From Candidatus Opimibacter skivensis (lineage in GTDB: Bacteria > Bacteroidota > Bacteroidia > Chitinophagales > Saprospiraceae): 64,000 nucleotides of DNA. Both the position numbers and the translations under genes were made by a program. Below, one piece after another: positions 28,375 through 38,396 of the stretch. The stretch is from assembly GCA_016721905.1 (NCBI GenBank), contig JADKHH010000001.1, positions 434,001 to 498,000 of the forward strand. Reading direction: 5' to 3'. Positions within the stretch are counted from its first letter, which is position 1; the number at the start of each line of letters is the position of its first letter. Under the pieces are notes generated by a model. The model searched no databases. It was given only the letters and a program-made list of their open reading frames with translations, and was not told the origin of the DNA.

Positions 28375-30207
28375 CTAAACGGTTTCCGTACCTACTTGAA
28401 TTGCTTTCTGATTCTTCTTGCGCTGATCTTCATTGAGATATATCTTCCGCATACGGATGCTGGTTGGCGTGACTTCGATACACTCATCCTGTTGGATATA
28501 CTCCATACATTCTTCAAGCGTCATCTGGCGTTTCGGTGCGATATTGGTTGCAGCGTCACTACCACTGGCACGCATGTTGGTGAGTTTCTTTCCTTCTGTG
28601 ATATTGACTACAATATCTCCAGGGCGGTTATTTTCACCGATGATCATGCCCATATATACCTCTTCTCCCGGATCAACAAAGAAAAATCCACGGTCCTGAA
28701 GTTTGTCAATTGAATAACCTGTTGTAGACCCCGGATCCTTGGCCAACAATACACCATTGGTCCTGGCCGGGATATTACCTTTCCATGCTTTGTATTCGGT
28801 AAACCGGTGACTCATGACAGCTTCACCGGCTGTCTGAGTAAGCATGGTGGATCTCAATCCAATAAGTCCTCTTGATGGGATATCAAACTCAAGATGCTGA
28901 TAGTCACCCTTAGCTTCCATCACATGTAATTCACCTTTCCTGCGGGTGACCAGGTCTATAGCACGTGATGAAAATTCGGTTGGAACATCAATCACGAGAT
29001 TTTCATATGGTTCGGATTTTACACCGTCTATATTCTTTACAATGACCTGAGGCTGACCGACTGTAAGTTCATATCCTTCACGTCTCATGGTCTCAATCAA
29101 GATACCCAGGTGCAAAATTCCACGGCCATAAACCAGGAAAGTATCGGCACTATTGGTTTCTTCTACCTTCATGGCAAGGTTCTTTTCAGTTTCCTTCCAT
29201 AAACGATCCCTGAGTTGACGAGAGGTAACAAATTTTCCTTCCTTTCCAAAGAAAGGTGAATTGTTAATACCAAAGGTCATGCTCATGGTTGGTTCATCCA
29301 CAGCAATGAATGGAAGACCTTCCGGAAATTCAAAATCTGAGATAGTCTCCCCTATCCTGAAATCATCCAGACCGACTACCGCGCACAAATCACCTGCACT
29401 TACTTCCTGCACCTTCTTCCGGCCCATGCCTTCGAAGATGTATAGTTCCTTTACACGAGCGCGTTTGATCTGACCATCAGCCTGGACTATACTTATAGGC
29501 TGATTTTCACGGATAGAGCCCCTGTTCACTTTACCAATCGCAATTCTGCCCTGGTAAGATGAAAAATCCAACGAAGTAATCTGCATCTGCAAAGTTCCTT
29601 CATAAGCGATCGGAGGTGGCACCAACCTTAAGATACCATCCAGCAAGGGAGTAATATCCTCACAAGGCTCAAGGGTATCGTTAAACCACCCATGTTTGCC
29701 TGATCCATAATATGTGCTGAAGTCCAGTTGCTCTTCCGTGGCATCAAGGCTGTGGAAGAGATCAAAGACATCATTATGTATATCCATTGGCCGGCAATTC
29801 GGTTTGTCAACCTTATTGATGACTACAATGGGCTTTAAATGCAATTGTAATGCCTTCTGCAAAACAAAACGGGTCTGGGGCATTGGGCCTTCAAAAGCAT
29901 CAACCAGAAGCAAAACTCCATCCGCCATACGCAATACCCGCTCAACCTCACCTCCAAAATCGGAGTGGCCCGGGGTATCGATTACATTGATCCTTACGCC
30001 TTTATAATTGACAGCAGCGTTTTTGGAGAAGATGGTAATCCCACGTTCGCGCTCCAGGTCATTGGAATCCATGATGAGTTCACCTGTTTCCTGGTGATCC
30101 TTGAAAACCTTGGTAGCCTGCAGGATTTTGTCTACGAGCGTTGTCTTTCCATGATCGACGTGGGCGATGATGGCGATATTCCTGATATTTGCATTAATCT
30201 GTGACAT
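28375..30207 (-). CDS. typA: Translational GTPase TypA/BipA
   Basis: A 610-residue ribosome-binding GTPase needed for 50S assembly and stress or low-temperature growth. G1 is AHVDHGKTT (about 15-23), G3 DTPGH (about 77-81), G4 NKVD (about 131-134), with switch I ERGITIFSKNAA. The EF-G-like domains II, III and V and the TypA-specific C-terminal domain (ending in a Lys-rich tail) are complete and length is normal. It is a single gene with its own -7 element and terminator. Confidence 0.97.
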   Translation of the reverse strand: MSQINANIRNIAIIAHVDHGKTTLVDKILQATKVFKDHQETGELIMDSNDLERERGITIFSKNAAVNYKGVRINVIDTPGHSDFGGEVERVLRMADGVLLLVDAFEGPMPQTRFVLQKALQLHLKPIVVINKVDKPNCRPMDIHNDVFDLFHSLDATEEQLDFSTYYGSGKHGWFNDTLEPCEDITPLLDGILRLVPPPIAYEGTLQMQITSLDFSSYQGRIAIGKVNRGSIRENQPISIVQADGQIKRARVKELYIFEGMGRKKVQEVSAGDLCAVVGLDDFRIGETISDFEFPEGLPFIAVDEPTMSMTFGINNSPFFGKEGKFVTSRQLRDRLWKETEKNLAMKVEETNSADTFLVYGRGILHLGILIETMRREGYELTVGQPQVIVKNIDGVKSEPYENLVIDVPTEFSSRAIDLVTRRKGELHVMEAKGDYQHLEFDIPSRGLIGLRSTMLTQTAGEAVMSHRFTEYKAWKGNIPARTNGVLLAKDPGSTTGYSIDKLQDRGFFFVDPGEEVYMGMIIGENNRPGDIVVNITEGKKLTNMRASGSDAATNIAPKRQMTLEECMEYIQQDECIEVTPTSIRMRKIYLNEDQRKKNQKAIQVGTETV

Positions 30208-30236
30208 AGTATTGTTTGGATTCTCAAAAGCGGGTG

Positions 30237-30244
30237 CAAAGGTA
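30237..30244 (-). promoter_or_regulatory. Bacteroidota -7 element for typA
   Basis: Minus strand reads TACCTTTG, 30 bases before the typA start. A TTG lies upstream but closer than the usual 19-base spacing, so only the -7 element is supported. Confidence 0.45.
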
Positions 30245-30348
30245 GTGATATAATGCCAAAATCCAGCATTTGGTTCCAGATGACTTGGTTACACATGAAC
30301 AAATGAGGTAATAATTAGGTAAACCCATATATTACTACACATTGACAA

Positions 30349-30420
30349 GGCTCTGTAGTACAACGGATAGTGCGTAGGTCTTCGGAACCTAAGATCGGGG
30401 TTCGATTCCCTGCAGGGCTA
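30349..30420 (+). tRNA. tRNA-Arg (anticodon UCG)
   Basis: The 72-base segment folds as a tRNA: acceptor GGCTCTG with CAGGGCT (one G-U at the end), D-stem GTAC/GTGC, anticodon stem TAGGT/ACCTA with loop CTTCGGA (anticodon TCG), and T-arm CGGGG-TTCGATT-CCCTG. The discriminator base is A and CCA is not encoded. It reads CGA/CGG codons. Confidence 0.92.
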
Positions 30421-30423
30421 CTT

Positions 30424-30622
30424 CAAAGGCAAGGAGCAAGGGGCATGGAGCAAGGAGCAAGGGATATGAAAGATCGTTTAGTCTTTGCATTTAGTCATAT
30501 GCTCGTTTGCGCTCTGCCTACCTTAAAAAGAAAAGAGCCCTACCAGGTCAACTGTTTGGGCTCTTTTCTTTTTAAGGTAAGTTAACTCAACTCTCCTTGC
30601 TCCTTGCTCCATGCTCCTTGCT
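30424..30622. repeat. Inverted GCAAGGA-type arrays flanking a hairpin
   Basis: An array of GCAAGGA/GCAAGGGGCATGGA units (30424-30467) is matched by a reverse-complement array, CTCCTTGCTCCTTGCTCCATGC (30592-30622). Between them lies a 22-bp perfect hairpin. The whole spacer after tRNA-Arg could fold into one long stem. A similar pair of arrays occurs near 58.1 kb. Confidence 0.7.
30519..30579. terminator. 22-bp hairpin terminator
   Basis: Arms 30519-30540 and 30558-30579 are perfect inverted copies (core AAAGAGCCC/GGGCTCTTT) with a 17-base loop; A-rich and T-rich outer ends suit termination in both directions, between tRNA-Arg (+) and the barrel gene (-). Confidence 0.8.
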
Positions 30623-30625
30623 AAA

Positions 30626-31336
30626 TCATTGGAACAGGATCAGCTTCCAGCGGTCGTGGCAGGCTTCCTTGGAGAAGCGGCCAAAGGCGTAATTTAACTC
30701 CATTTGTAATTGTGCTGCAGTCGCCAAGGTCTTTTTGGTTGGATCCTTTAAGGCTTCTACAACAATAGGGTATCCAGCATCTTTTCCTGCTTCATTTACC
30801 ATATCGGTAAAGCCCCAGTGAATTCTTACGCCCAAATTAAGGGTTAACAACTCACTGCCCATCAGATAAGATCCAAATCCGAAGATACCTGAGGTATAGT
30901 TTTCATTAAAATATTCAGTAGCATCAGATATTCCAGTATTTACGTTGTCCAGTTCCACCTCTTTGATTTTGCTGAACTTAGCACCTAATTCAATGTATGC
31001 ACCATTTCCAGAATAACGGAATAATGTGGATATATCATTGTGTTTCCATTTGAATGCGTTGAAATCATCGATGTTACCATAGTTAAACTCCTGCTTGGAG
31101 GTAGCTCCTGCATATTCCAATGATAAGCCTACATGGTATCCATAATTAAAACCGAGGCGACCTCCAAAGGAAGTACCTGTACTGATCGCATGTTTGTAAT
31201 CCCCATCATCGAATACATTCTGGTCGTACATCATGGTCGGTCCGTAAGAGCCTTTCAGGCCTGCATCAAACCACCACTGGCTATGGGCAGATACGGCCAG
31301 GGTCATCATCAAAGAAAGTGTAATTAAATACTTCAT
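30626..31336 (-). CDS. Outer-membrane beta-barrel protein
   Basis: A 236-residue protein with a clear signal peptide (about 1-19, ending SAHSQ). The mature part alternates hydrophobic and polar residues with GLKGSYGP, GGRLGFNYGYHVGLSLEY and LNLGVRIHWGF strands typical of small outer-membrane barrels. The function is unknown. It lies downstream of the proline dehydrogenase gene with its own leader of 34 bases; whether it is part of that operon is unclear. Confidence 0.8.
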   Translation of the reverse strand: MKYLITLSLMMTLAVSAHSQWWFDAGLKGSYGPTMMYDQNVFDDGDYKHAISTGTSFGGRLGFNYGYHVGLSLEYAGATSKQEFNYGNIDDFNAFKWKHNDISTLFRYSGNGAYIELGAKFSKIKEVELDNVNTGISDATEYFNENYTSGIFGFGSYLMGSELLTLNLGVRIHWGFTDMVNEAGKDAGYPIVVEALKDPTKKTLATAAQLQMELNYAFGRFSKEACHDRWKLILFQ

Positions 31337-31370
31337 AAGTTAGTGTTTATTTTGGCTGCCAAGATAGGCT

Positions 31371-32579
31371 TTATTTCATTTCTCTTCTCTTCATCTCCGT
31401 GACGATCAGGCTCAGTTCACGACTCATTTCACCGGTCACGGCCGAATTTTCCCTGGCCCTGCGGATCAGGTAAGGCAAAACATCCTTGACAGGCCCATAG
31501 GGTACATATTTGGCGACGTTATAACCTGCCCTGGCAAGGTTGAATGTGATATTGTCACTCATCCCATACAACTGACAAAAATAAAGATGGTCATGTTTGG
31601 GGGGTAGTCCTTTAGCCGCTATTAACTCGGCCTGGAGCATATTGCTTTCCTGATTGTGAGAGGCGTTACATAAGGCAATGGTTTCATAGTTATCCACACA
31701 ATATCGGATTGCATCATTATAGTCACGGTTTGTGTCTGCCTGGGTTTCCTGGATTGGGGAAGGATAATTCTTCGCTTTAGCTCGGTTGCGTTCCTTTTCC
31801 ATGTAGGCACCTCTCACCAGTTTGGCACCGAGGATATACCCTTTCTCCAGCGCCTCCTTGTGATCTGCTTTGAGGCTTTCGAGTTTATCCTTGCGGTACA
31901 ACTGGTAGGTATGATAGACTACAATCTTTTCCTTGTTATAACGCTCCATCATGATCTTAACCAGATGATCGATCGTATTCTGCATCCAGGTTTCTTCGGC
32001 ATCAATATATACAGCCACCCCATGTTGCATAGCGGCCTGGCATAGCCGGTCGATTCTGTCCTGCACTCGTGAAAATGCTTCCAGTTCCTCCTTTGATGAC
32101 AACTGGCCTGTCTGGAATTTCTCCAACACTTCTTCAGACGCTAATGCTGTAATCTTTGAAGAAATGACTGTGACCCCTTCGCTTGTTGACGCGTATCGGA
32201 TCGCCTTCAGATTTTCTTCAAGTGTGCGGTCAAAATCCTCCTCTTTTGCTTTTCCTTCCGCGCCATAATCAAGTACTGTCTGTGTACCATATGCATAAAG
32301 GTGGCTGATGGCTTCTGTAGAATCCTGCAGACTGATACCCCCACAGAAATGCTTAAATATTGTAGCGCGGACGATGGGGTTGAAAATATTGATCCCCGCT
32401 TTGTGAAGCCAAAGTCCAAAAGATCCTCCGATCCGGACGAGCCAGGCTTTATTCATGAGCCTGAACAACAAAGACGTCCACCTGAGTTCTTTGTCTGATT
32501 TATGCTCAAAAGCAATCGCTGTATTGCTGAAATCCACAACCTTGGGAAGTGGCTTCATTTGTGTGTCAGAATTTACCAT
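31371..32579 (-). CDS. Proline dehydrogenase family protein
   Basis: A flavin enzyme of the proline dehydrogenase (PutA-N/ProDH) family that oxidises proline to pyrroline-5-carboxylate and feeds electrons to quinone. The barrel with DYGAEGK, VYIDAEETWMQ, GAKLVRGAYMEKER and the C-terminal RRARENSAV (split here) substrate-contact motif are all visible. I chose ATG 32579 (402 residues), which overlaps aroE by 14 bases; ATG 32558 is also possible. The longer frame to 32663 only reads through aroE. It is the last gene of the TPR-barrel-aroE-ProDH run. Confidence 0.92.
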   Translation of the reverse strand: MVNSDTQMKPLPKVVDFSNTAIAFEHKSDKELRWTSLLFRLMNKAWLVRIGGSFGLWLHKAGINIFNPIVRATIFKHFCGGISLQDSTEAISHLYAYGTQTVLDYGAEGKAKEEDFDRTLEENLKAIRYASTSEGVTVISSKITALASEEVLEKFQTGQLSSKEELEAFSRVQDRIDRLCQAAMQHGVAVYIDAEETWMQNTIDHLVKIMMERYNKEKIVVYHTYQLYRKDKLESLKADHKEALEKGYILGAKLVRGAYMEKERNRAKAKNYPSPIQETQADTNRDYNDAIRYCVDNYETIALCNASHNQESNMLQAELIAAKGLPPKHDHLYFCQLYGMSDNITFNLARAGYNVAKYVPYGPVKDVLPYLIRRARENSAVTGEMSRELSLIVTEMKRREMK

Positions 32580-33306
32580 AATTTTTCCAGATATCCCAGG
32601 CATAATCTGCCTGCAAATGAAGCATTTCAAGGCCGTTTTTCGTTTTAGCCCCCATCTGCTCACTTTGCCTCAAAAATAGTGTATTGGCCGGATTGTAGAT
32701 GAGATCATATACCCAATGTTGCGTACTGAGGTATTGATATGGTATATCGGGGCATGAAAATGTATCGGGTGTCATGCCTACAGGAGTGGTATTGATGATT
32801 AAAGTATGTTCAGCGATTATAGCCCTTGTCAGATCTGCGTAGGAAAGGTTACCATTTCCATTCCTGGACACTACCGTCGATTTTACACCGAGCTGCTTCA
32901 GGGCAAACAACACCGCCTTTGAGGCTCCTCCTGAACCTAAAACAAGTGCCCTGGACGGAATATCCTTCTTACCTATCCAACTCACTAAAGAATGCCTAAA
33001 TCCCCTGGTATCCGTATTGTATCCCTTCCAGGAATTCTGCCCGGTGCGAACTATGGTATTGACCGCACCAATTTTCATGGCTTGTGCATCCACATCATTG
33101 AGATAAGTGATGATGGCAGACTTGTATGGAATAGTAACATTCCATCCGAATACATCACTACGCAATAAGGCAGGAAATTCCTCTATCGTTTCTAAAGGAT
33201 ATAGTTCATATATAAAATCTCCTACGCCAAGGCTTTCAAACTTGCTGGTGAAATACACCTTTGAAAACGAATGGCTCAACGGATATCCAATTAACCCGAA
33301 TTTCAT
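32566..33306 (-). CDS. aroE: Shikimate dehydrogenase
   Basis: A 246-residue NADPH-dependent enzyme that reduces 3-dehydroshikimate to shikimate in aromatic amino acid synthesis. It shows YPLSHSFSK (shikimate serines), NVTIPYK with the catalytic lysine (about 55-61), NTDTRGF with the catalytic aspartate, the GSGGASKAV nucleotide loop and NTTPVGM. Slightly short but complete. It overlaps the proline dehydrogenase gene and follows the barrel gene by 74 bases. Confidence 0.95.
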   Translation of the reverse strand: MKFGLIGYPLSHSFSKVYFTSKFESLGVGDFIYELYPLETIEEFPALLRSDVFGWNVTIPYKSAIITYLNDVDAQAMKIGAVNTIVRTGQNSWKGYNTDTRGFRHSLVSWIGKKDIPSRALVLGSGGASKAVLFALKQLGVKSTVVSRNGNGNLSYADLTRAIIAEHTLIINTTPVGMTPDTFSCPDIPYQYLSTQHWVYDLIYNPANTLFLRQSEQMGAKTKNGLEMLHLQADYAWDIWKNYGKF

Positions 33307-33380
33307 TGAATGATCTTATAATTGGTTTGAATCATACCAGTATGAAGAAAATGCCTTCATTTAAATACTATCCTTACATG

Positions 33381-34985
33381 CTAAGGCAGACGGAATAAAA
33401 TCCCGGCTTTTGCATTAAAGCCAAAACTAGGATAATTCACCCATCGCTCACGATTGTTACCCAATACATTATTTACTTCCGCAAAGGCACCAAAAGAACC
33501 TGAGAAGAAGTAATCTCCATGTATATTCAAATCCAGAAGTGGATCCAGCACACTTTCTGTTCCTCCGACTGTCCTGTAGGGCAATCCGTTCTCTCCATTG
33601 AAAGCGACAGACACATGATACTTATCATCTCCTCCGCTATAAGTCACCTCTCCGTTAATTCCCAGGGAAGGCCTGTGCCATGGCTTTGACTCGTTGTCAA
33701 GCGAAAAAAATCGTTGTGAAAGCTTAGCCCGAAGGAATACATGTTTTAGAATTTCGAATCGCACAGAACCTTGTATCCCGATAAATGATCCGTCATCATA
33801 GACAGGAATAAATTGTTCCTCCGCATCCTCATCCTGAAGGAAAAAAGCCATGCCTTCAAATGATGTATAACTGCCCTTCAACTCGTAAAATAAGGAACCT
33901 GAAGCGCCTTTTACACCTGCATGGATTTCTCTGGAAACCATATTATTGATACTATCGAGTCTGGTGGAGATATAGGGGTTATACGTAGATAAGAAATGAA
34001 AGTTATTCTTTTGCACCTCCCCTACCCATCCGGCAAAAACAGTCAGGCGTGTTTTGATCAGCGGAAATGAAAATTCAAGATCAGGTAGGATTTCATTATG
34101 TTGTTTTCTTAACAAAGCAGTTGCCCCAAAATGCATGCTGAGGTCACCGATCGCGAAATCAAAAAAGGGATTGATCAAAAGGTTATTGACTGTATGTTGT
34201 TCGGTATGAGTCAGCTTGGAAAGGTCAGCAAGTATCTTTATTCCCAGAGGATATTCTCCGCCGCCAAATGCACTCTTCACTTCGCCTCCAACTTTGAAAG
34301 TTGTTTCCCGGGATCCGAGATCGTCTTTGTCCGTCATGTATTGCACAAAGGCGCTATAGCTTAAACTCGTCTCCGGAGCATATGCCTGTCCGATTTTCAA
34401 GAACAGATCATATCGGTTAAACTTCCGCTTCAAAGATTCAGGATTAGAAGGAATTTGCTCTGCCCCATAGAAATAAACACTTTCCAGATGTCCATCTAAG
34501 TAACCGTCTACCTGGACAGTCTCCTTCAATAAATAGGTTCCGTTGATCCGGCCCCGGGTATCTGAAAATTTTTGTAACGGTATTTTCTTGTTGTTAGCGC
34601 TCAGGTGCCTGAGGTCAACTCCCCAGTTAAACTTTTCATTCTGCACATGGTCATAGGAGGCCATGCCTAGTAATGAATTGGGACTTCCATAACCTACCTT
34701 TGCATACAGTGGATAATACAAAGGTTTCTTTTCAGCGTTGATCGCCAGGGGCTTGATTTCTGGAATAAGGTATTCTATGGACGGTGAAGGCGCCAGGAGT
34801 TTGTATTCATACCTTCTGATACTTGAATCCACAGCAACAGGCTGCGGAACAATCCTGATTTTTTTTGTTTCCGTCAACCGTACTTCAAAATCCTTGACCA
34901 CCTCGATCCTGCCGGTAGGCAATTCAGACTGGCCATAGGATGAAACAGCCAACAAGGTCATTGCTAAAATAAGAAGATGCTTCAT
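33381..34985 (-). CDS. Outer-membrane beta-barrel protein (TonB-receptor-like fold)
   Basis: A 534-residue protein with a signal peptide (about 1-18, ending SSYGQ), a short periplasmic segment and then a long series of amphipathic strands ending with GFNAKAGILFRL, consistent with a large barrel. There is no visible plug domain or TonB box, so it is not a standard receptor. It starts 9 bases after the TPR protein stop; this TPR-plus-barrel pair is a recurrent arrangement in Bacteroidota and the two proteins probably work together in the envelope. Confidence 0.8.
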   Translation of the reverse strand: MKHLLILAMTLLAVSSYGQSELPTGRIEVVKDFEVRLTETKKIRIVPQPVAVDSSIRRYEYKLLAPSPSIEYLIPEIKPLAINAEKKPLYYPLYAKVGYGSPNSLLGMASYDHVQNEKFNWGVDLRHLSANNKKIPLQKFSDTRGRINGTYLLKETVQVDGYLDGHLESVYFYGAEQIPSNPESLKRKFNRYDLFLKIGQAYAPETSLSYSAFVQYMTDKDDLGSRETTFKVGGEVKSAFGGGEYPLGIKILADLSKLTHTEQHTVNNLLINPFFDFAIGDLSMHFGATALLRKQHNEILPDLEFSFPLIKTRLTVFAGWVGEVQKNNFHFLSTYNPYISTRLDSINNMVSREIHAGVKGASGSLFYELKGSYTSFEGMAFFLQDEDAEEQFIPVYDDGSFIGIQGSVRFEILKHVFLRAKLSQRFFSLDNESKPWHRPSLGINGEVTYSGGDDKYHVSVAFNGENGLPYRTVGGTESVLDPLLDLNIHGDYFFSGSFGAFAEVNNVLGNNRERWVNYPSFGFNAKAGILFRLP

Positions 34986-34994
34986 GGCTGTTGA

Positions 34995-37900
34995 TTAATC
35001 TTTTTTAGGATTTTGCTGCAACTCTAATGTATCTCCGCCTTGTGGTTTTATCCTGCTTTGATTTTCTTCTTCCTGCTTGATCTTTTCCAGCTTTTCTGTG
35101 GCCTCTTTCATGATGACTTCATCACCGGTAAAATTCTCCGTGATCGCCTCCATGACGGCTCGTGCATTCATCAGGTCACCGGCATTGAATTGTATATCCG
35201 AAAGCAAAATTAAAGGCTTAGCCACCCAGAAAGGATATCCTACATTGGCCCTGGCTGATTCTTCAGCTAGTTTCGCAGCCACTTCATGTTCACCCTTTTG
35301 CTCATAGATCAAGGCAATGTGATAGCGTGATTCAGCAGCCAGCTCTGCACTATTGATGCGGACGACGGCATTAAAAGAAGATAATGCTTTATCAAAGGAG
35401 TTTTCGGAATAGGCTGTCATACCTGTATAATAATAGGCCAGGGCCCTGATATCGTCTGTAGCCCTTGGATGTGCTATCACCGAAGTCGCCATTGAATAAA
35501 TATTTTCTGTTTGCTCCAATTTATAGGCACATCGTAATGCGCCAAGCCGGGCTTCGTAATCCTTTTCTTCAGAATCTGCCAATGGGATATAAGCCGAATA
35601 ATGTTTGTAGGCTCTGGCCATGTCCTTTTCCTGGTTATACGCGATCAGTGCTGCTTTATATAGTGAGGAAGCATAATAAACACCCGGTCCCAGGTCGATG
35701 ACGGTTTCATACCCCACGAGGGCTTCCGAATAGCGCTTAAGGATAGAAAGTGATTCCGCTCTCAGATATCTTGCCTTTGATGCATACAAGCCTTTCGGGT
35801 ATTCTGCAACGTACTTTTGAAAAGACTCGACTGCCTTATCATATTGGGCCTGTGCATAAAAGTTTTCTGCTGCATTATACAGGATTGAATCCTTTTCTGA
35901 TCCTGAAATAGAATAGCCCGGGATGCTTTCAGCAAAAGCAAAAAATGCATCCGGCTTATCAAGTTCATTGACATATATCTCCTGGATGGCAGCGATAGCT
36001 TCCTTGGATGATTCCGGATCCGGATTGTAATCGAATACGGATTTATAGTATTTAAGTGAGGTTTCAAACTGGCCGCTGTTATACGATACTAAGCCAAGAC
36101 GCAATAAGGCTGGAAGTAGTAACGGACTATTCTGCTTGTATTGTTTAACCAATTGCTCATACGACTGAATTGCCTTGGACGTCTGTCCTTCATCCTGATA
36201 AGTGTTTGCTGCCTGAAACAATGCGTCATCAGCCCAAAGGGATTCGGGATGCACTTTCACCAAAGTCTCCAGCAAGCGAATTTTTTCAGCCGGCTGCTTC
36301 TGGAGCCCTTTGATAATGGCTCTTTGGTATTCCGCATAATCACTTCCCGTATACCTGCCTGTGATGGATTGATCGTAATAAGCTAGGGCCTTATCGTATT
36401 GATTTCGCTTAAATGCACAATCACCGGCTCTGAGTATAGCATCAGGAAGAACCTGGCTTGCAAGGCTATTATTTAATTCTGACGCTGCTCCGGCAGTCAA
36501 TCCCTCGACAGATTCTTCAAATAATTTTTGAGCTTCTGAATAGCTGGCGTTTTTCAAATAGTTATACCCCTGGTTGTATCGTGCTATTGCTATACTTTGA
36601 TACGGAGGTAGTCCTGCGGTATTCGCAGCCGAAGCAAAATATTGATTATACCATTTTATACTTTCATTGATGTTGCCACTTTGGTAGGCCAGCTCACCTT
36701 TCCAGAAATAAGCCCGGGCCTCGATGGCTTTGTCCACTGGTTGTTTGAGTGACTTATCAAGTAATCCAAGGGCATCTGCTGTTTTACCTTCCTGGATGAG
36801 TTGTTCAGCTCTGTATAAACACACTTTCTGATAGGCTCCTTTCAAGGCAGGGGAAAGTGATTTCATGGCTTCCAACTGCTCAATAGCGAGGTTGTAGTCG
36901 CTTGTATTCGTGAGTATCCCAGCCATGGTTGATTGGGCATCCGTATATTCAGAACTGGTGGATGGAATGGTCTGCAATACTTTGATGGCTTCAACATCAT
37001 CTCCTGCTTCAGCGCTCAAGCGTCCATAATGCAGAGTTGCTTCCATCGCCAATGATGGTATATCTGTCATCTGTGATGCCTTCATCAGCGCATTGCGAGC
37101 TGATATTTTATCACCTGTTTTCAGGTAGCACTGGCCCAGGTAATAATTGGCATAATGGGCTTTAGTACCTGTTTCATTTCTGATCTGCGTCAGCACAGGA
37201 ATCGCTTCAGCGTATTTACCTGTCTGATAATACGCCATGCCCAACTGGTAAAAGTCGTCTGTGCGAAGTTTTGGGGATTGGGCTTCAACATATTCAAGAT
37301 GTGGAATAGCTGCGGCATAATCACCTGTTTCGAAATACGCCTGTCCAATGAGTTGCCGTATTTCGGTTTTGTTCAATACAGTTGGATTGTTTATCGCCTG
37401 GTTGCCATAGCCTATGACCCTGGGATAATCTTTAGTACTGAAGTATATCTGTGTGATGTAATAGGGGATGTAGTCTTTGTAGAATGAAGATGGGGCAACA
37501 CGCTCAAAACTCCTCACCGCTTCAGGATAGTTGCCTGCAAAATACTGTGTCATGCCATAGTAATAATTGGCAGGGTAATAATACTTGTCCCGCACTTCCC
37601 GACCCATATAAAAGAGCGTGGCAGCGCGTTCGAATTCTTTACGCACAAATAACACATATCCGAGCTTAAAATTCAGTGCGGACTGCTCTTCAGGTTGTAG
37701 GGCAGAACCATCCACCATGCTGAGGTACTTGACCGCTTCCTCATATTCCTTACGATCATAGGCATCTTCGCCGATCAACAGGACTGCTTTTTCGGAGACT
37801 GCATCTGACTTGAAGGACTCTGCGAAGGCGAAAACCTGGTTGATGATATTCGGGTTGCCTATGTTCAGCCCCGCCTTTAACTTATACAACTCTGCCTCCA

Positions 37901-38144
37901 GGGCAAACTGTTCAAATGCAGGCTCTTTGTATACAGTTTTGTATTTGTCCGCTGACCTGATACATCGTCCATAGAGACCTTGTTCATATTCCTTGACCAG
38001 GTTGCTGAAATCAGCCTCGGCGTCCCTGTACAAAACAGTTTGCTGGGCCGACAAACCTGAAACCAGCAACTGTGATATAACCAGTATACATAACCAGATT
38101 ACGTGACCCGATCTCCGGACGTTGTTTTTCAATTCATTTATCAT
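34995..38144 (-). CDS. Large tetratricopeptide-repeat protein
   Basis: A 1049-residue periplasmic or outer-membrane-associated protein with an N-terminal signal-like helix (about 16-34, ending SAQQ). Nearly the whole length is TPR units, recognisable by recurring A-Y-Y-x-x-G-x-Y-x-x-A-I-P patterns, with a Glu/Lys/Gln-rich C-terminus. Such proteins scaffold complexes; no enzymatic motif is seen. It is the first gene of the operon TPR - barrel - aroE - proline dehydrogenase. Confidence 0.88.
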   Translation of the reverse strand: MINELKNNVRRSGHVIWLCILVISQLLVSGLSAQQTVLYRDAEADFSNLVKEYEQGLYGRCIRSADKYKTVYKEPAFEQFALEAELYKLKAGLNIGNPNIINQVFAFAESFKSDAVSEKAVLLIGEDAYDRKEYEEAVKYLSMVDGSALQPEEQSALNFKLGYVLFVRKEFERAATLFYMGREVRDKYYYPANYYYGMTQYFAGNYPEAVRSFERVAPSSFYKDYIPYYITQIYFSTKDYPRVIGYGNQAINNPTVLNKTEIRQLIGQAYFETGDYAAAIPHLEYVEAQSPKLRTDDFYQLGMAYYQTGKYAEAIPVLTQIRNETGTKAHYANYYLGQCYLKTGDKISARNALMKASQMTDIPSLAMEATLHYGRLSAEAGDDVEAIKVLQTIPSTSSEYTDAQSTMAGILTNTSDYNLAIEQLEAMKSLSPALKGAYQKVCLYRAEQLIQEGKTADALGLLDKSLKQPVDKAIEARAYFWKGELAYQSGNINESIKWYNQYFASAANTAGLPPYQSIAIARYNQGYNYLKNASYSEAQKLFEESVEGLTAGAASELNNSLASQVLPDAILRAGDCAFKRNQYDKALAYYDQSITGRYTGSDYAEYQRAIIKGLQKQPAEKIRLLETLVKVHPESLWADDALFQAANTYQDEGQTSKAIQSYEQLVKQYKQNSPLLLPALLRLGLVSYNSGQFETSLKYYKSVFDYNPDPESSKEAIAAIQEIYVNELDKPDAFFAFAESIPGYSISGSEKDSILYNAAENFYAQAQYDKAVESFQKYVAEYPKGLYASKARYLRAESLSILKRYSEALVGYETVIDLGPGVYYASSLYKAALIAYNQEKDMARAYKHYSAYIPLADSEEKDYEARLGALRCAYKLEQTENIYSMATSVIAHPRATDDIRALAYYYTGMTAYSENSFDKALSSFNAVVRINSAELAAESRYHIALIYEQKGEHEVAAKLAEESARANVGYPFWVAKPLILLSDIQFNAGDLMNARAVMEAITENFTGDEVIMKEATEKLEKIKQEEENQSRIKPQGGDTLELQQNPKKD

Positions 38145-38341
38145 TGAGCATTAACCATTTATTCCTGATGTGTGCTGATTCCGGATATTCCGGCCATTCA
38201 CTCCTTTCAACCCACACAAACCCAAAATTATGAATTAGTTATAGATTAAGATAAAAAATAATGTGAATTTAACCTATAACATTTGAGCTGGTAAACGATG
38301 GACCCGACGCTCGATAGAACATGTTATGGGTGCTGTAGACC

Positions 38342-38396
38342 TGCGCGCCCACCCCGCGCACCGGGGGGCCAGCCCGGCGGCGGCCCCCAAGGGGAA
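38342..38396. other. Short G/C-rich patch of doubtful quality
   Basis: About 55 bases that are almost entirely G and C interrupt otherwise A/T-rich intergenic text and are followed at once by a strongly A/T-rich stretch. No gene is supported between 38145 and 38778. The patch resembles the larger tract at 38779-39033 and may share its origin. Confidence 0.5.
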
